Below, in pieces: positions 1 to 5,790 of a stretch of DNA of 12,807 nt (the first letter of the stretch is position 1; each line of letters begins with the position of its first letter). The position numbers and the translations under genes are program-made. The notes below the pieces were generated by a model. That model saw nothing but the letters and a program-made list of their open reading frames with translations. It did not search any database and was not told the origin of the DNA. Source of the stretch: CALGFI01 sp036374435 (GTDB lineage Bacteria; Actinomycetota; UBA4738; HRBIN12); the NCBI GenBank assembly GCA_036374435.1, contig DASUTU010000072.1:1-12807 (forward strand). Direction: 5' to 3'.

Positions 1-185
1 CGGTGGATCAGGTTAGAGGCGCGTGTGCGCTCGAGGAGCCCGAACCTCGTTCCGCTGGTGACGAACTCTGCGTACCCCGCATCGCGGAGCTTGAAGGGGA
101 GCCTCACCACGTCCCGATAGAACGCCGCCGACACATCCACATCGCGGACGCAGAGGATCACATAGCCGACGCTCTCCACGGCCAC
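1..185 (-). CDS. VOC (glyoxalase/bleomycin-resistance fold) protein, N-terminal part
   Basis: This gene runs off the left edge, so only about 61 N-terminal residues are visible. Reading the minus strand from GTG at 185 gives VAVESVGYVILCVRDVDVSA, then AFYRDVVRLPFKLRDAGYAEF and a strand ending FGLLERT. This is the typical opening beta-alpha-beta module of the vicinal oxygen chelate fold: a hydrophobic first strand, a D-V-S-x-x-F-Y helix start, and an L-P-F-K turn. The substrate cannot be told from this half, and no resistance or detoxification role can be assigned. A second in-frame GTG at 179 is an alternative start; neither has a convincing Shine-Dalgarno sequence. It is divergent from the downstream CMD-family gene, with 149 bases between them. 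Confidence 0.75.
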   Translation of the reverse strand, partial: MAVESVGYVILCVRDVDVSAAFYRDVVRLPFKLRDAGYAEFVTSGTRFGLLERTRASNLIH

Positions 186-334
186 TATCGAACCACAGGC
201 TGTCCGCAGACAGAAAGTTGAGGGAGCTCCAGGGTTCCGTCGCGATTGTCTTGTTTCCGGGTCTTGGCGGGCGGTGCTCGTGCAGCGTCGAGATGCCGTT
301 CCGGGCCCGGTCGACGTGACCGAAGGAGGAGACG

Positions 335-655
335 ATGGGCGGATATCTACCTCAGGTCTTCGAGCGGTTCGGCTCCGACTACCCCGCCGTGATGGAGGCC
401 TTCCGGGGCCTCGCGGAACGCCTGCACGAAGCCGGGCCCCTCTCGGCGAGGGAGCGCAGGCTGGCGAAGCTCGGGATCGCGATCGGCAGGGAATCCGAGG
501 GGGGCGTCCGGTCTCACGCCCGGAAGGCCCTCGCCGGAGGCATCGAGCGCGAGGCTATCCGGCATGTGGCGCTGCTCGCTATCTCCACCGCGGGCTACCC
601 GGCCGCCATGGCTGCCTTCGGCTGGATCAACGAGGTCCTGGACCTAGAGGGATAG
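335..655 (+). CDS. Carboxymuconolactone decarboxylase (CMD/AhpD-like) family protein
   Basis: This is a complete 106-residue, all-helical protein. The start is fixed by a strong ribosome site (AAGGAGGA) seven bases or so before ATG 335. The core EGGVRSHARKALAGG followed by IEREAIRHVALLA matches the CMD family helix pair. The position where AhpD-type members carry the CxxC redox pair is occupied by V-R-S-H, so this is the non-cysteine subtype. It is unlikely to be a thiol peroxidase partner. The exact reaction is unknown; members range from gamma-carboxymuconolactone decarboxylase to uncharacterised enzymes. The next gene starts only 28 bases downstream on the same strand, so the two probably share a transcript. 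CMD-family proteins are also recurrent partners of ECF41 sigma factors, and one is encoded about 1.6 kb away. Confidence 0.85.
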   Translation: MGGYLPQVFERFGSDYPAVMEAFRGLAERLHEAGPLSARERRLAKLGIAIGRESEGGVRSHARKALAGGIEREAIRHVALLAISTAGYPAAMAAFGWINEVLDLEG

Positions 656-683
656 GCAGCCTCAGCCCGAGGTTCGGCCGGCC

Positions 684-1178
684 GTGACGTGGGCCCTGGA
701 AAGAGCGGCTAACCCCCGGGTGATCCGTGTCCACACGAGGGTCGAGCTCACTCGGGCCACCATCGAGAAGTGCCCGCCGGCGAGCCCACCCGAAGGGCTC
801 CGCTCCTTGCTCACAGTGGACGGGGTCCGCTCCGTCGACCTGCACCGGTACCGGGCGCGGCTGAACCTAAGTCCCGGTTGCGACGCCAAGCCGGCGTGGG
901 ATGGGGTAGCGCGGGCCATCGAGCAAGCGTGGGGGGCTCCCGCTCCCCTTCCCGGCGAGCCTGCTCCACGAGCGTTCGATGTCGACTACGAAGGACCCAG
1001 GATCGTGGCCGAGAGCCCGGAGATGGCCGGTCTCGACCCAACCCTCGTGGCTCTGTTCCGGGTCCCCGGGGTGGCCGAGGTCATCCTCGAGGCTGGCAGG
1101 GTATGGGTCCGGCCGGGCCGCCTGTTCTCCTGGGAGGACGTGGAGACCTCGGTCCGCCGGGCTCTGCAGAGTACCTAG
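684..1178 (+). CDS. Tandem Nfu/NifU N-terminal-like domain protein (tentative)
   Basis: This is a 164-residue protein that appears to be an internal duplication of one roughly 75-residue unit. The first copy (about residues 11-90) reads NPRVIRVHTRVEL, then SLLTVDGVRSVDLHRYRARL, then a W-D-G-V-ARAI helix. The second (about 97-163) reads AFDVDYEGPRIV, then ALFRVPGVAEVILEAGRVWV, then SWEDVETSVRRAL. In each copy a short F/L-x-V-x-GV motif followed by two strands and a W-containing terminal helix resembles the Nfu_N domain, which accompanies Fe-S scaffold proteins. The CxxC Fe-S-binding C-terminal domain of true Nfu is absent, so a scaffold role is not supported. The GTG start lacks a clear ribosome site; GTG at 720 is an alternative. 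It probably forms a unit with the preceding CMD-family gene. The family assignment is pattern-based and uncertain; that the ORF is real is better supported by its codon use. Confidence 0.6.
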   Translation: MTWALERAANPRVIRVHTRVELTRATIEKCPPASPPEGLRSLLTVDGVRSVDLHRYRARLNLSPGCDAKPAWDGVARAIEQAWGAPAPLPGEPAPRAFDVDYEGPRIVAESPEMAGLDPTLVALFRVPGVAEVILEAGRVWVRPGRLFSWEDVETSVRRALQST

Positions 1179-1182
1179 CGGG

Positions 1183-1381
1183 AGCGGCGACGACGGCTGT
1201 TCCCGTCACCCTTCCTTCGCCGCGTCTCCCACGAGCGCCTCGGCATCACCCCGGATGAGATCGACGGCGGCACACCCCGGTCCTCAGCCGCCCGAAGGAA
1301 CTGGCGGACCGTCTCGAGGCGTACCGAGTCTCGATCGCCAGCCACGAGCCGGATGCTCCGTCACGGGGCGTCGATGGTTGA
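1183..1381 (+). pseudogene. Alpha/beta hydrolase C-terminal remnant, frameshifted
   Basis: No open frame spans this stretch, but three frames join into a recognisable hydrolase C-terminus. Bases 1183-1194 give S-G-D-D. After about one missing base, 1197-1268 give LFPSPFLRRV, SHERLGITPDEID and G. After another missing base near 1270, 1271-1378 give HTPVLSRPKELADRLEAYR and a short tail ending in TGA at 1379-1381. The G-D-D...F-P segment is where alpha/beta hydrolases carry the catalytic acid, and the G-G-H segment matches the catalytic histidine followed by the L-S-R-P-x-E-L-A terminal helix. The N-terminal two thirds, with the nucleophile elbow, is absent; the preceding gene ends only about five bases upstream. 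This is therefore best read as a decayed, truncated gene. Two single-base sequencing errors could explain the shifts but not the missing N-terminus. Confidence 0.7.
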
Positions 1382-1507
1382 TGGGCGATCGGCGTCGCCG
1401 GTTCTGGGGCATCGCTTTGGCTGACCGCCTGGAGGGCTATTGTCTCGAGACGCGTATCCACTTCTCGCTGTCTGCCATCGATGAACCGACGATTAAGAGG
1501 TCTGCTC

Positions 1508-1912
1508 ATGGCCAACGATGAGATGGTCAATGTCCGCTACATGGTCGACGACGTCGACGAGTCGATTGCCTTCTACACCAAGTACCTCGGGTTCGAACTC
1601 TTGACGAGCGCATCGCCCGCCTTCGCGGACATCAAGCGGGGGAACCTGAGGCTGCTCCTCGCCGGGTCCCAAAGTTCGGCAGGGCGTCCCATGCCCGACG
1701 GCCGCACACCAGGTCCCGGAGGGTGGAATCGGATCCACTTCGTCGTCGACGACATCGACGCTGAAGTCGCACGCCGGCGCGACGCCGGGGCAACCTTCCG
1801 CAACGACATCGTGACTGGGCCCGGCGGGAAGCAGATCCTGCTCCAGGATCCATCCGGCAATGTGGTCGAGCTCTTCCAGCCGCGGCACGCTAATCCGACA
1901 AGCGCACTGTGA
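1508..1912 (+). CDS. VOC (glyoxalase-fold) family protein
   Basis: This is a complete 134-residue single-chain VOC protein with two beta-alpha-beta-beta-beta modules. Module one opens NVRYMVDDVDESIAFYTKYL (residues 8-27). Module two contains WNRIHFVVDDIDAEV with a metal-type histidine at residue 77, and DPSGNVVELFQP with the usual glutamate at residue 121. The D-P-S/D-G-N-x-x-E-L ending is characteristic of glyoxalase, dioxygenase and bleomycin-resistance relatives. The substrate is unknown. ATG 1508 is preferred over the in-frame ATG 1481 because AAGAGG at 1495-1500 sits seven bases before it and because homologous folds begin right there. A nested hairpin lies eight bases past the stop. The gene is convergent with the sigma-factor gene. 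Confidence 0.88.
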   Translation: MANDEMVNVRYMVDDVDESIAFYTKYLGFELLTSASPAFADIKRGNLRLLLAGSQSSAGRPMPDGRTPGPGGWNRIHFVVDDIDAEVARRRDAGATFRNDIVTGPGGKQILLQDPSGNVVELFQPRHANPTSAL

Positions 1913-1920
1913 CCTTGGAC

Positions 1921-1959
1921 CGACCGCAATCCGACGCGCCTAGGGCGTCGGGGCGGTCG
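1921..1959 (+). terminator. Nested hairpin after the VOC gene
   Basis: Two nested 7-bp stems start eight bases after the VOC stop codon. The outer arms are CGACCGC (1921-1927) and GCGGTCG (1953-1959). The inner arms are CCGACGC (1931-1937) and GCGTCGG (1945-1951), enclosing a 7-base loop. The only interruption is a 3/1-base internal loop. No U-rich tail follows, as is common for high-GC actinobacterial terminators. Position between convergent genes supports a terminator role; function is inferred. Confidence 0.5.
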
Positions 1960-2221
1960 CAGCCGCGACTCTTGGGTTTGAAGACCGAAACGTGGTTCCC
2001 CACGGTCGGGGAGCGATGGGGGAGGCCCGCTGAGGTGTTGAGGAGAAATCGGAGAGACCTGAGGGGTGGACGGGCCATAGCCGGTCGGCCGGTGCACAAA
2101 CCAAAGCGGATCAGGCGTCCACCTCCAGTGATCGAACGAACACGAGCTCGGGCGATTCGAAGACGCGTCCTAGATAGACAGTGCGCGGCCCCGGGCACCG
2201 TTCGTCCGAACGCCGGACGCG
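1960..2221. other. Convergent intergenic region with no recognised gene
   Basis: Together with the hairpin just upstream, this forms a 309-base gap between the convergent VOC and sigma-factor genes. Open frames crossing it on either strand lack a start with a ribosome site, a codon bias like the neighbours, or any recognisable motif. No tRNA fold was found. It is somewhat lower in GC than the flanking genes. Confidence 0.5.
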
Positions 2222-3151
2222 TTATCGGATCGAAGGCCGGGGCCGGTCCGCCGAGCCGAGGTGGCGAAGCTTCTCCGGGTTCGCGACGGCCCGGATCGAC
2301 TGCACGAAGCCGTCGGCGATGTCCAGCACTACGACCCCGAACGGCAGACCCTCGGAGTCGAAGAACAACGCGCCGGGTTGCCCGTTGATCTCGACGAAGT
2401 CCACCTGCGAGATGAGCCTCAGGCCGCGTTCGGCCACCCCCTGGAGGAGCCTGGCCACTCGCTCCTTCCCGTGGACCGGGCGCGGGAACGCCTGGGCCAC
2501 CCCGCCGCCGTCGCCGTAGGCGACCACGTCGGCGGCGAGCAGGTCGAGCAGTCCCTCCGTGTCGCCGTTGGTGGCGGCCTGGAAGAACCGGCGCGCCAGC
2601 TCCTCTCGGCGGGCTCGATCCGCCTCGAACCTGGGACGTTTCGCGTCGACCTGCCGCCGGGCCCGCGTGAGGATCTGCCGGCAGTTGTCCTCGCTCTTGC
2701 CGACCACCGACGCGATCTCGTCGTAGGGGTAGTCGAACACCTCGCGCAACAGGAACACGGCCCGCTCGACCGGGCTGAGGCTCTCCAGGAGGACCAGGAA
2801 GGCCATCGACAGGGAGTCGGCCGTCTCGGCGTGTTGGGAGGCATCGGGAGCGGCGTCGGTCAGCAGCGGTTCGGGGAGCCACGTGCCGACGTAGGTCTCG
2901 CGGCGCACGCGCGCCGAGCGGATGTGGTTGATCGACAGTCGCGTGGTGACGGTGGACAACCAGGCCTTTGGGGAGTCGATCACGACGCCTTCGCTCTGCT
3001 CACGATGCAGGCGGAGGAACGCCTCCTGGACGATGTCCTCGGCCTCGCTCACGCTGCCCACCATCCGGTAGGCGATCGAGAACAGCAGAGGGCGGAGCTC
3101 CTCGTGGACCTCGGTCACCGGCGCCTCCGGTCGAACGTTCCGCTTCATCAT
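2222..3151 (-). CDS. ECF41-family (SigJ-like) RNA polymerase sigma factor
   Basis: This is a 309-residue extracytoplasmic-function sigma factor with a C-terminal SnoaL/NTF2-like extension instead of a separate anti-sigma factor. Sigma region 2 spans about residues 15-85, with FSIAYRMVGSVSEAEDIVQEAF and the WLSTVTTRLSINHIRSAR helix. Region 4 spans about 115-175, with LSPVERAVFLLREVFDYPYDEIA and the recognition helix near SEDNCRQILTRARRQ. Three ECF41 hallmarks are visible: WLPEP at 91-95 in the linker, YGDGGG at 212-217, and NPEKL (for NPDKL) at 291-295. In studied ECF41 proteins the extension acts in cis both to aid and to restrain activity. The length is usual for the family. An ECF41-type promoter lies immediately upstream, so autoregulation is likely. 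The predicted transcription start falls within a few bases of the doubled ATG at 3151/3148, so the message may be leaderless. Confidence 0.93.
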   Translation of the reverse strand: MMKRNVRPEAPVTEVHEELRPLLFSIAYRMVGSVSEAEDIVQEAFLRLHREQSEGVVIDSPKAWLSTVTTRLSINHIRSARVRRETYVGTWLPEPLLTDAAPDASQHAETADSLSMAFLVLLESLSPVERAVFLLREVFDYPYDEIASVVGKSEDNCRQILTRARRQVDAKRPRFEADRARREELARRFFQAATNGDTEGLLDLLAADVVAYGDGGGVAQAFPRPVHGKERVARLLQGVAERGLRLISQVDFVEINGQPGALFFDSEGLPFGVVVLDIADGFVQSIRAVANPEKLRHLGSADRPRPSIR

Positions 3152-3159
3152 CGATCACA

Positions 3160-3186
3160 GACGCTTCAGACGTCCCGTCTGTGACA
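3160..3186 (-). promoter_or_regulatory. ECF41-type promoter of the sigma-factor gene
   Basis: On the minus strand, TGTCACA (3186-3180) is followed after exactly 16 bases by CGTC (3163-3160). These match the -35 and -10 motifs described for ECF41 target promoters. The -10 ends eight bases before the sigma gene's first ATG, which implies a leaderless or nearly leaderless autoregulated transcript. The motif match is seen directly; the activity is inferred. Confidence 0.75.
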
Positions 3187-3206
3187 CCGGTGGGGTGTCA
3201 CAGACG
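3176..3206. repeat. Perfect 13-bp inverted repeat between divergent promoters
   Basis: CGTCTGTGACACC (3176-3188) and GGTGTCACAGACG (3194-3206) are perfect reverse complements separated by GGTGG. Each arm contains the sigma-factor -35 heptamer TGTCACA, in opposite orientations. The symmetry therefore sets two -35 elements back to back. The palindrome could also act as an operator or cruciform, but the promoter reading explains it most simply. Confidence 0.8.
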
Positions 3207-3222
3207 CCGCCGGCCCCCTGTC
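3196..3222 (+). promoter_or_regulatory. Possible divergent ECF41 promoter toward the small membrane-protein gene
   Basis: TGTCACA at 3196-3202 is a perfect -35 match on the plus strand. Sixteen bases later, at 3219-3222, stands TGTC, one mismatch from the CGTC -10. If used, transcription would begin near 3228-3232 and give a leader of about 85 bases made almost entirely of the 13-bp tandem repeats. It is weaker than the minus-strand promoter by its -10. Confidence 0.45.
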
Positions 3223-3237
3223 TCCACTCGTGAGGGT

Positions 3238-3302
3238 CCCGATCGAGCGGCCCGATCGAGCGGCCCGATCGAACGGCCCGATCGAACGGCCCGATCCAAC
3301 GG
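3238..3302 (+). repeat. Five tandem copies of a 13-bp repeat
   Basis: Five head-to-tail 13-base units occupy 3238-3250, 3251-3263, 3264-3276, 3277-3289 and 3290-3302. The first two are CCCGATCGAGCGG, the next two CCCGATCGAACGG, and the last CCCGATCCAACGG. The array ends exactly where the ribosome site AAGGAG of the downstream gene begins. Each of the first four units contains the self-complementary CGATCG. The graded sequence drift suggests growth by unit duplication. Function is unknown; a leader or protein-binding role is possible. Confidence 0.9.
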
Positions 3303-3314
3303 AAGGAGACCACG

Positions 3315-3524
3315 ATGTCGGACCAGCCTCGAACCACCAGCGCCGGCCCGCGCTCGAGCTCGACCGGCCCGGACCTGCCCAGCCTGGGCGGCGTCTTGTT
3401 CGGATCGATCCTGTTCATCACCGGGTGGACGCTGATCATGACGGTGTTCCTGATCCCGGCCGGGCTGTTGCTGTTCGCGGCCGGGCTCGGCTTGATGCTC
3501 GAACCGAAACGCCGCGGCCCGTGA
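3315..3524 (+). CDS. Small two-helix membrane protein
   Basis: This 69-residue protein is preceded by an excellent ribosome site (AAGGAG at 3303-3308, six bases before ATG). Residues 1-24 form a polar, Ser/Pro/Gly-rich cytoplasmic-type tail. Residues 25-62 are almost continuously hydrophobic (GGVLFGSILFITGW, then LIMTVFLIPAGLLLFAAGLG). They probably make a tight transmembrane hairpin turning at the I-P-A-G, followed by the basic end EPKRRGP. No family is recognised. It is divergent from the ECF41 sigma-factor gene and may share its promoter palindrome, so it is a candidate target of that sigma factor, perhaps in envelope stress. The DNA ligase gene starts 55 bases downstream but has its own putative promoter. 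Confidence 0.8.
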   Translation: MSDQPRTTSAGPRSSSTGPDLPSLGGVLFGSILFITGWTLIMTVFLIPAGLLLFAAGLGLMLEPKRRGP

Positions 3525-3567
3525 TCCGGGCGGCTCGCCCGCCCCGCTCCCTGTCGCCGGCCGCACG

Positions 3568-3573
3568 TACCAT
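3568..3573 (+). promoter_or_regulatory. Putative -10 element for a leaderless ligase transcript
   Basis: TACCAT fits the actinobacterial TANNNT -10 consensus and lies six bases before the GTG start of the ligase gene. That gene has no Shine-Dalgarno sequence. Both facts suit a leaderless message. No good -35 is seen. Confidence 0.35.
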
Positions 3574-3579
3574 CGGCCG

Positions 3580-5112
3580 GTGCTCCTGGAGGAGATCGCC
3601 CGAACGTCGGCCGAGCTCGCGAAGACGCCGGGACGGCTGGCGAAGGTCGAGCTGCTGGCATCGTGCCTTCGCCGGCTCCGTCCCGACGAGGTCGCCGTCG
3701 CGGTGGCGTACCTGTCCGGCTCGTTGCCGCAGGGCACGGTCGGCGTGGGGTGGGCGTCGCTTCGGGACGCGGCGGGCGCCACGCCGGCCGTGCCCTCCCT
3801 CGAGGTGCTGGACGTGCACGACGTGCTCGAGCGCATCAAGGCCGCGACGGGCAAAGGCAGCCAGGCGGCCCGGCGAGGCGACCTCGCCCGGCTGTTCGCC
3901 CTGGCCACCGAACCCGAGCGCACGTTCTTGACCGGGCTCCTCCTGGGCGACCTTCGCCAGGGCGCGCTCGAGGGGCTGATGGTGGAGGCCGTGGCCCGCG
4001 CGGCGGGCCGCCCGGCGGTCGAGGTGCGACGCGCCCTCATGGTCGCCGGGGAGCTCGGGCCGGTGGCCGTCGCCGCGCTCGGCGGCGCGTCGCTCGACGA
4101 CTTCCGGCCGACGGTCCTGCGGCCGCTCCAGCCGATGTTGGCCCAGACGGCCGAAGACGTGGAGGACGCCATACGGCGTCTCGGCCGCGCGGCGGTCGAG
4201 TGGAAGCTCGACGGGGCACGCCTCCAGGTGCACCGGCTGGGCGGCGAGGTCCGAGCCTTCACCAGGAACCTGGCGGACGTCACCGATCGGGTGCCCGAGG
4301 TGGTCGAGGCCGTCGCGGCGCTGCCGGTCACGTCGCTGATCCTCGACGGCGAGGCGATCGCGCTCCGGGAGGACGGCCGCCCGCACCCCTTCCAGACCAC
4401 CATGAGCCGGTTCGGTAGCCGCCTGGACGTCGCGCGCCACCGCCAGTCGACGCCGCTGTCTCCGTTCTTCTTCGACTGCCTCCACCTGGAGGGGGACGAC
4501 CTGATCGATCGTCCCGCGTCCGAACGTTCGGAGGCGCTCGAGGCGGCCCTTCCCGAGACGATCCGGGTCGTCCGGGAGGTCGTCGGCGATGCCGAGGCGG
4601 CGGGGCGGGTGTTCGAGTCCGCGCTCGCCGCCGGCCACGAGGGGGTGATGGTGAAGTCGCTGGACGCTCCGTACGAAGCCGGCCGTCGCGGCGCGAGCTG
4701 GCTCAAGGTGAAGCGCGCCCACACCCTCGACCTGGTGATCCTGGCGGCCGAATGGGGGCACGGTCGCCGCCGCGGCTGGCTGAGCAACCTCCATCTCGGG
4801 GCGCGGGATCCGGTCACGGGGTCGTTCGTGATGCTCGGCAAGACGTTCAAGGGCCTGACCGACCGCATGTTGGAGTGGCAGACCGAACGCCTGCTGGAGC
4901 TGGAGACCTCGCGCGAGGGCATCACGGTGTTCGTCCGGCCCGAGGTCGTGGTCGAAGTGGCGTTCGACGGCATCCAGGCCAGCCCGCGGTACCCGGGCGG
5001 CATGGCCCTGCGATTCGCTCGCGTCAAGGGCTACCGGCCCGACAAACGTCCCGACGACGCCGACACGGTGACCACCGTCCGCGCGATCCACGCGGGTGCG
5101 ACTGCTTCGTAG
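3580..5112 (+). CDS. ligB: ATP-dependent DNA ligase, LigB type
   Basis: This 510-residue enzyme seals nicks in duplex DNA through an enzyme-AMP intermediate. It resembles mycobacterial LigB and archaeal ligases in length and layout. An N-terminal helical DNA-binding domain (about 1-175) includes RLAKVELLASCLRRL, VAYLSGSLPQ and VGWASL. The adenylation domain (about 190-385) has motif I EWKLDGARLQ with the nucleophilic lysine at residue 209, LDGEAIAL (motif III region), EGVMVKS at 354-360 (motif IV) and WLKVKR at 374-379 (motif V). The OB-fold (about 386-500) ends with P-E-V-V-V-E-V-AF and the basic LRFARVKGYRPDK, matching motif VI. All key catalytic lysines are present, so it should be active. 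The start is GTG without a ribosome site, but a -10-like TACCAT lies just upstream. Such ligases are normally accessory to the NAD-dependent LigA and serve repair. Confidence 0.95.
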   Translation: MLLEEIARTSAELAKTPGRLAKVELLASCLRRLRPDEVAVAVAYLSGSLPQGTVGVGWASLRDAAGATPAVPSLEVLDVHDVLERIKAATGKGSQAARRGDLARLFALATEPERTFLTGLLLGDLRQGALEGLMVEAVARAAGRPAVEVRRALMVAGELGPVAVAALGGASLDDFRPTVLRPLQPMLAQTAEDVEDAIRRLGRAAVEWKLDGARLQVHRLGGEVRAFTRNLADVTDRVPEVVEAVAALPVTSLILDGEAIALREDGRPHPFQTTMSRFGSRLDVARHRQSTPLSPFFFDCLHLEGDDLIDRPASERSEALEAALPETIRVVREVVGDAEAAGRVFESALAAGHEGVMVKSLDAPYEAGRRGASWLKVKRAHTLDLVILAAEWGHGRRRGWLSNLHLGARDPVTGSFVMLGKTFKGLTDRMLEWQTERLLELETSREGITVFVRPEVVVEVAFDGIQASPRYPGGMALRFARVKGYRPDKRPDDADTVTTVRAIHAGATAS

Positions 5113-5169
5113 GCCGGATCTTCGCGCGGCGAGTTCCGGTGCGGCGGTCCGAGGCGGCGTTGCCGAACC

Positions 5170-5676
5170 CTACCCGGCGGAGCGGCCGGCCGGGCCTCCC
5201 GTCTCGCTGGCCCGGATCGCGGCCTCCTTGTTCGGGGCCGGCTCGCCCGGCAGGTGGAGGAGGTTCTCGACGGTCCGGACGCCGGCGACGCCGCGGACCC
5301 GCTCCACGATCTCGTCGATCTCGGACCGGGAGTCGAGCTCGCCTCGCAGCACGGCGATGCCGCCGGTCACCTCGAGCGTGATGCGGTCCTTCGGGACGTC
5401 CGCCGAGCCGAGCACGTCACTCTGGACGCGCTGCGCCAGCGTGACGTCGTCGACGTCGAGCCGGTCGGGCCCCGGCGATCGCAACTCGGAGAGGCGGCCC
5501 TCCGCCATGTGCGACAGGTAGCGGCCCCGCCGTTCCGCCGTCTCGCGGGCGCGGCGGGCCTTGGCCGCCGCCTGGTCCCGGGTTCGCGTTCGCCGGCCGC
5601 GGCCGGACACCGGGTCGAAGAAATACGCGATGGCGGCCCCTGCCGCCACGCCGAAGGCCAAGGTGCGCAGACGCAT
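5170..5676 (-). CDS. BON-domain protein with N-terminal membrane anchor
   Basis: This is a 168-residue protein. Residues 5-20 (TLAFGVAAGAAIAYFF) form one membrane helix or glycine-rich anchor. It is followed by D-P-V-S-G-RGRR and a long highly basic, helical stretch (about 25-60). One BON domain lies at about residues 77-143: VQSDVLGSADVPKDRITLEV, then GGIAVLRGELDSRSEIDEIV, and a closing V-R-G-V-AGVRTVENLLHL. BON domains are associated with periplasmic or envelope stress proteins and are thought to bind phospholipid or peptidoglycan. No enzyme activity is expected. GGAGGG lies seven bases before ATG, and a short palindrome (TCCCGA-T-TCGGGA) overlaps this ribosome site. The OsmC gene lies 114 bases upstream on the same strand, so co-transcription is possible. 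The BON gene converges on the ligase gene. Confidence 0.88.
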   Translation of the reverse strand: MRLRTLAFGVAAGAAIAYFFDPVSGRGRRTRTRDQAAAKARRARETAERRGRYLSHMAEGRLSELRSPGPDRLDVDDVTLAQRVQSDVLGSADVPKDRITLEVTGGIAVLRGELDSRSEIDEIVERVRGVAGVRTVENLLHLPGEPAPNKEAAIRASETGGPAGRSAG

Positions 5677-5790
5677 CGGAGATCCCTCCCGATTCGGGAC
5701 CGAGACGCTCCCGGCCCTCTTCCCGACGCTTCCCGACTCCTCGCGCGGCCAAACGCGCCACGGCGCAGGCCGGCCCGGTGGCTCCGGTCG

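Noticed and set aside
200..213. CTGTC-CGCA-GACAG mini-hairpin upstream of the left-edge VOC gene
   Set aside because: A 5-bp stem is too short to claim a function, and it does not form part of an ECF41-type promoter.
1246..1530. 94-codon minus-strand frame across the hydrolase remnant
   Set aside because: The product is Arg/Ser-rich and motif-free, and the other strand carries the readable hydrolase remnant and the true start of the VOC gene.
2130..2180. A TTCGAA-containing stretch that suggested a tRNA T-arm
   Set aside because: No matching acceptor, D or anticodon arm could be built around it.
2261..3184. 307-codon open frame antisense to the sigma-factor gene
   Set aside because: It is a shadow of the sigma gene; the Asp/Gly/Arg/His-rich product has no recognisable fold, while the minus strand gives a clear ECF41 protein.
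3198..5091. Very long open frames (over 550 and 600 codons) antisense to the DNA ligase gene
   Set aside because: They are rich in Arg/Ser/Ala/Pro or Arg/Gly/Glu/His, have no motif, and mirror the G/C third-position bias of the ligase gene, whose motifs are all intact.
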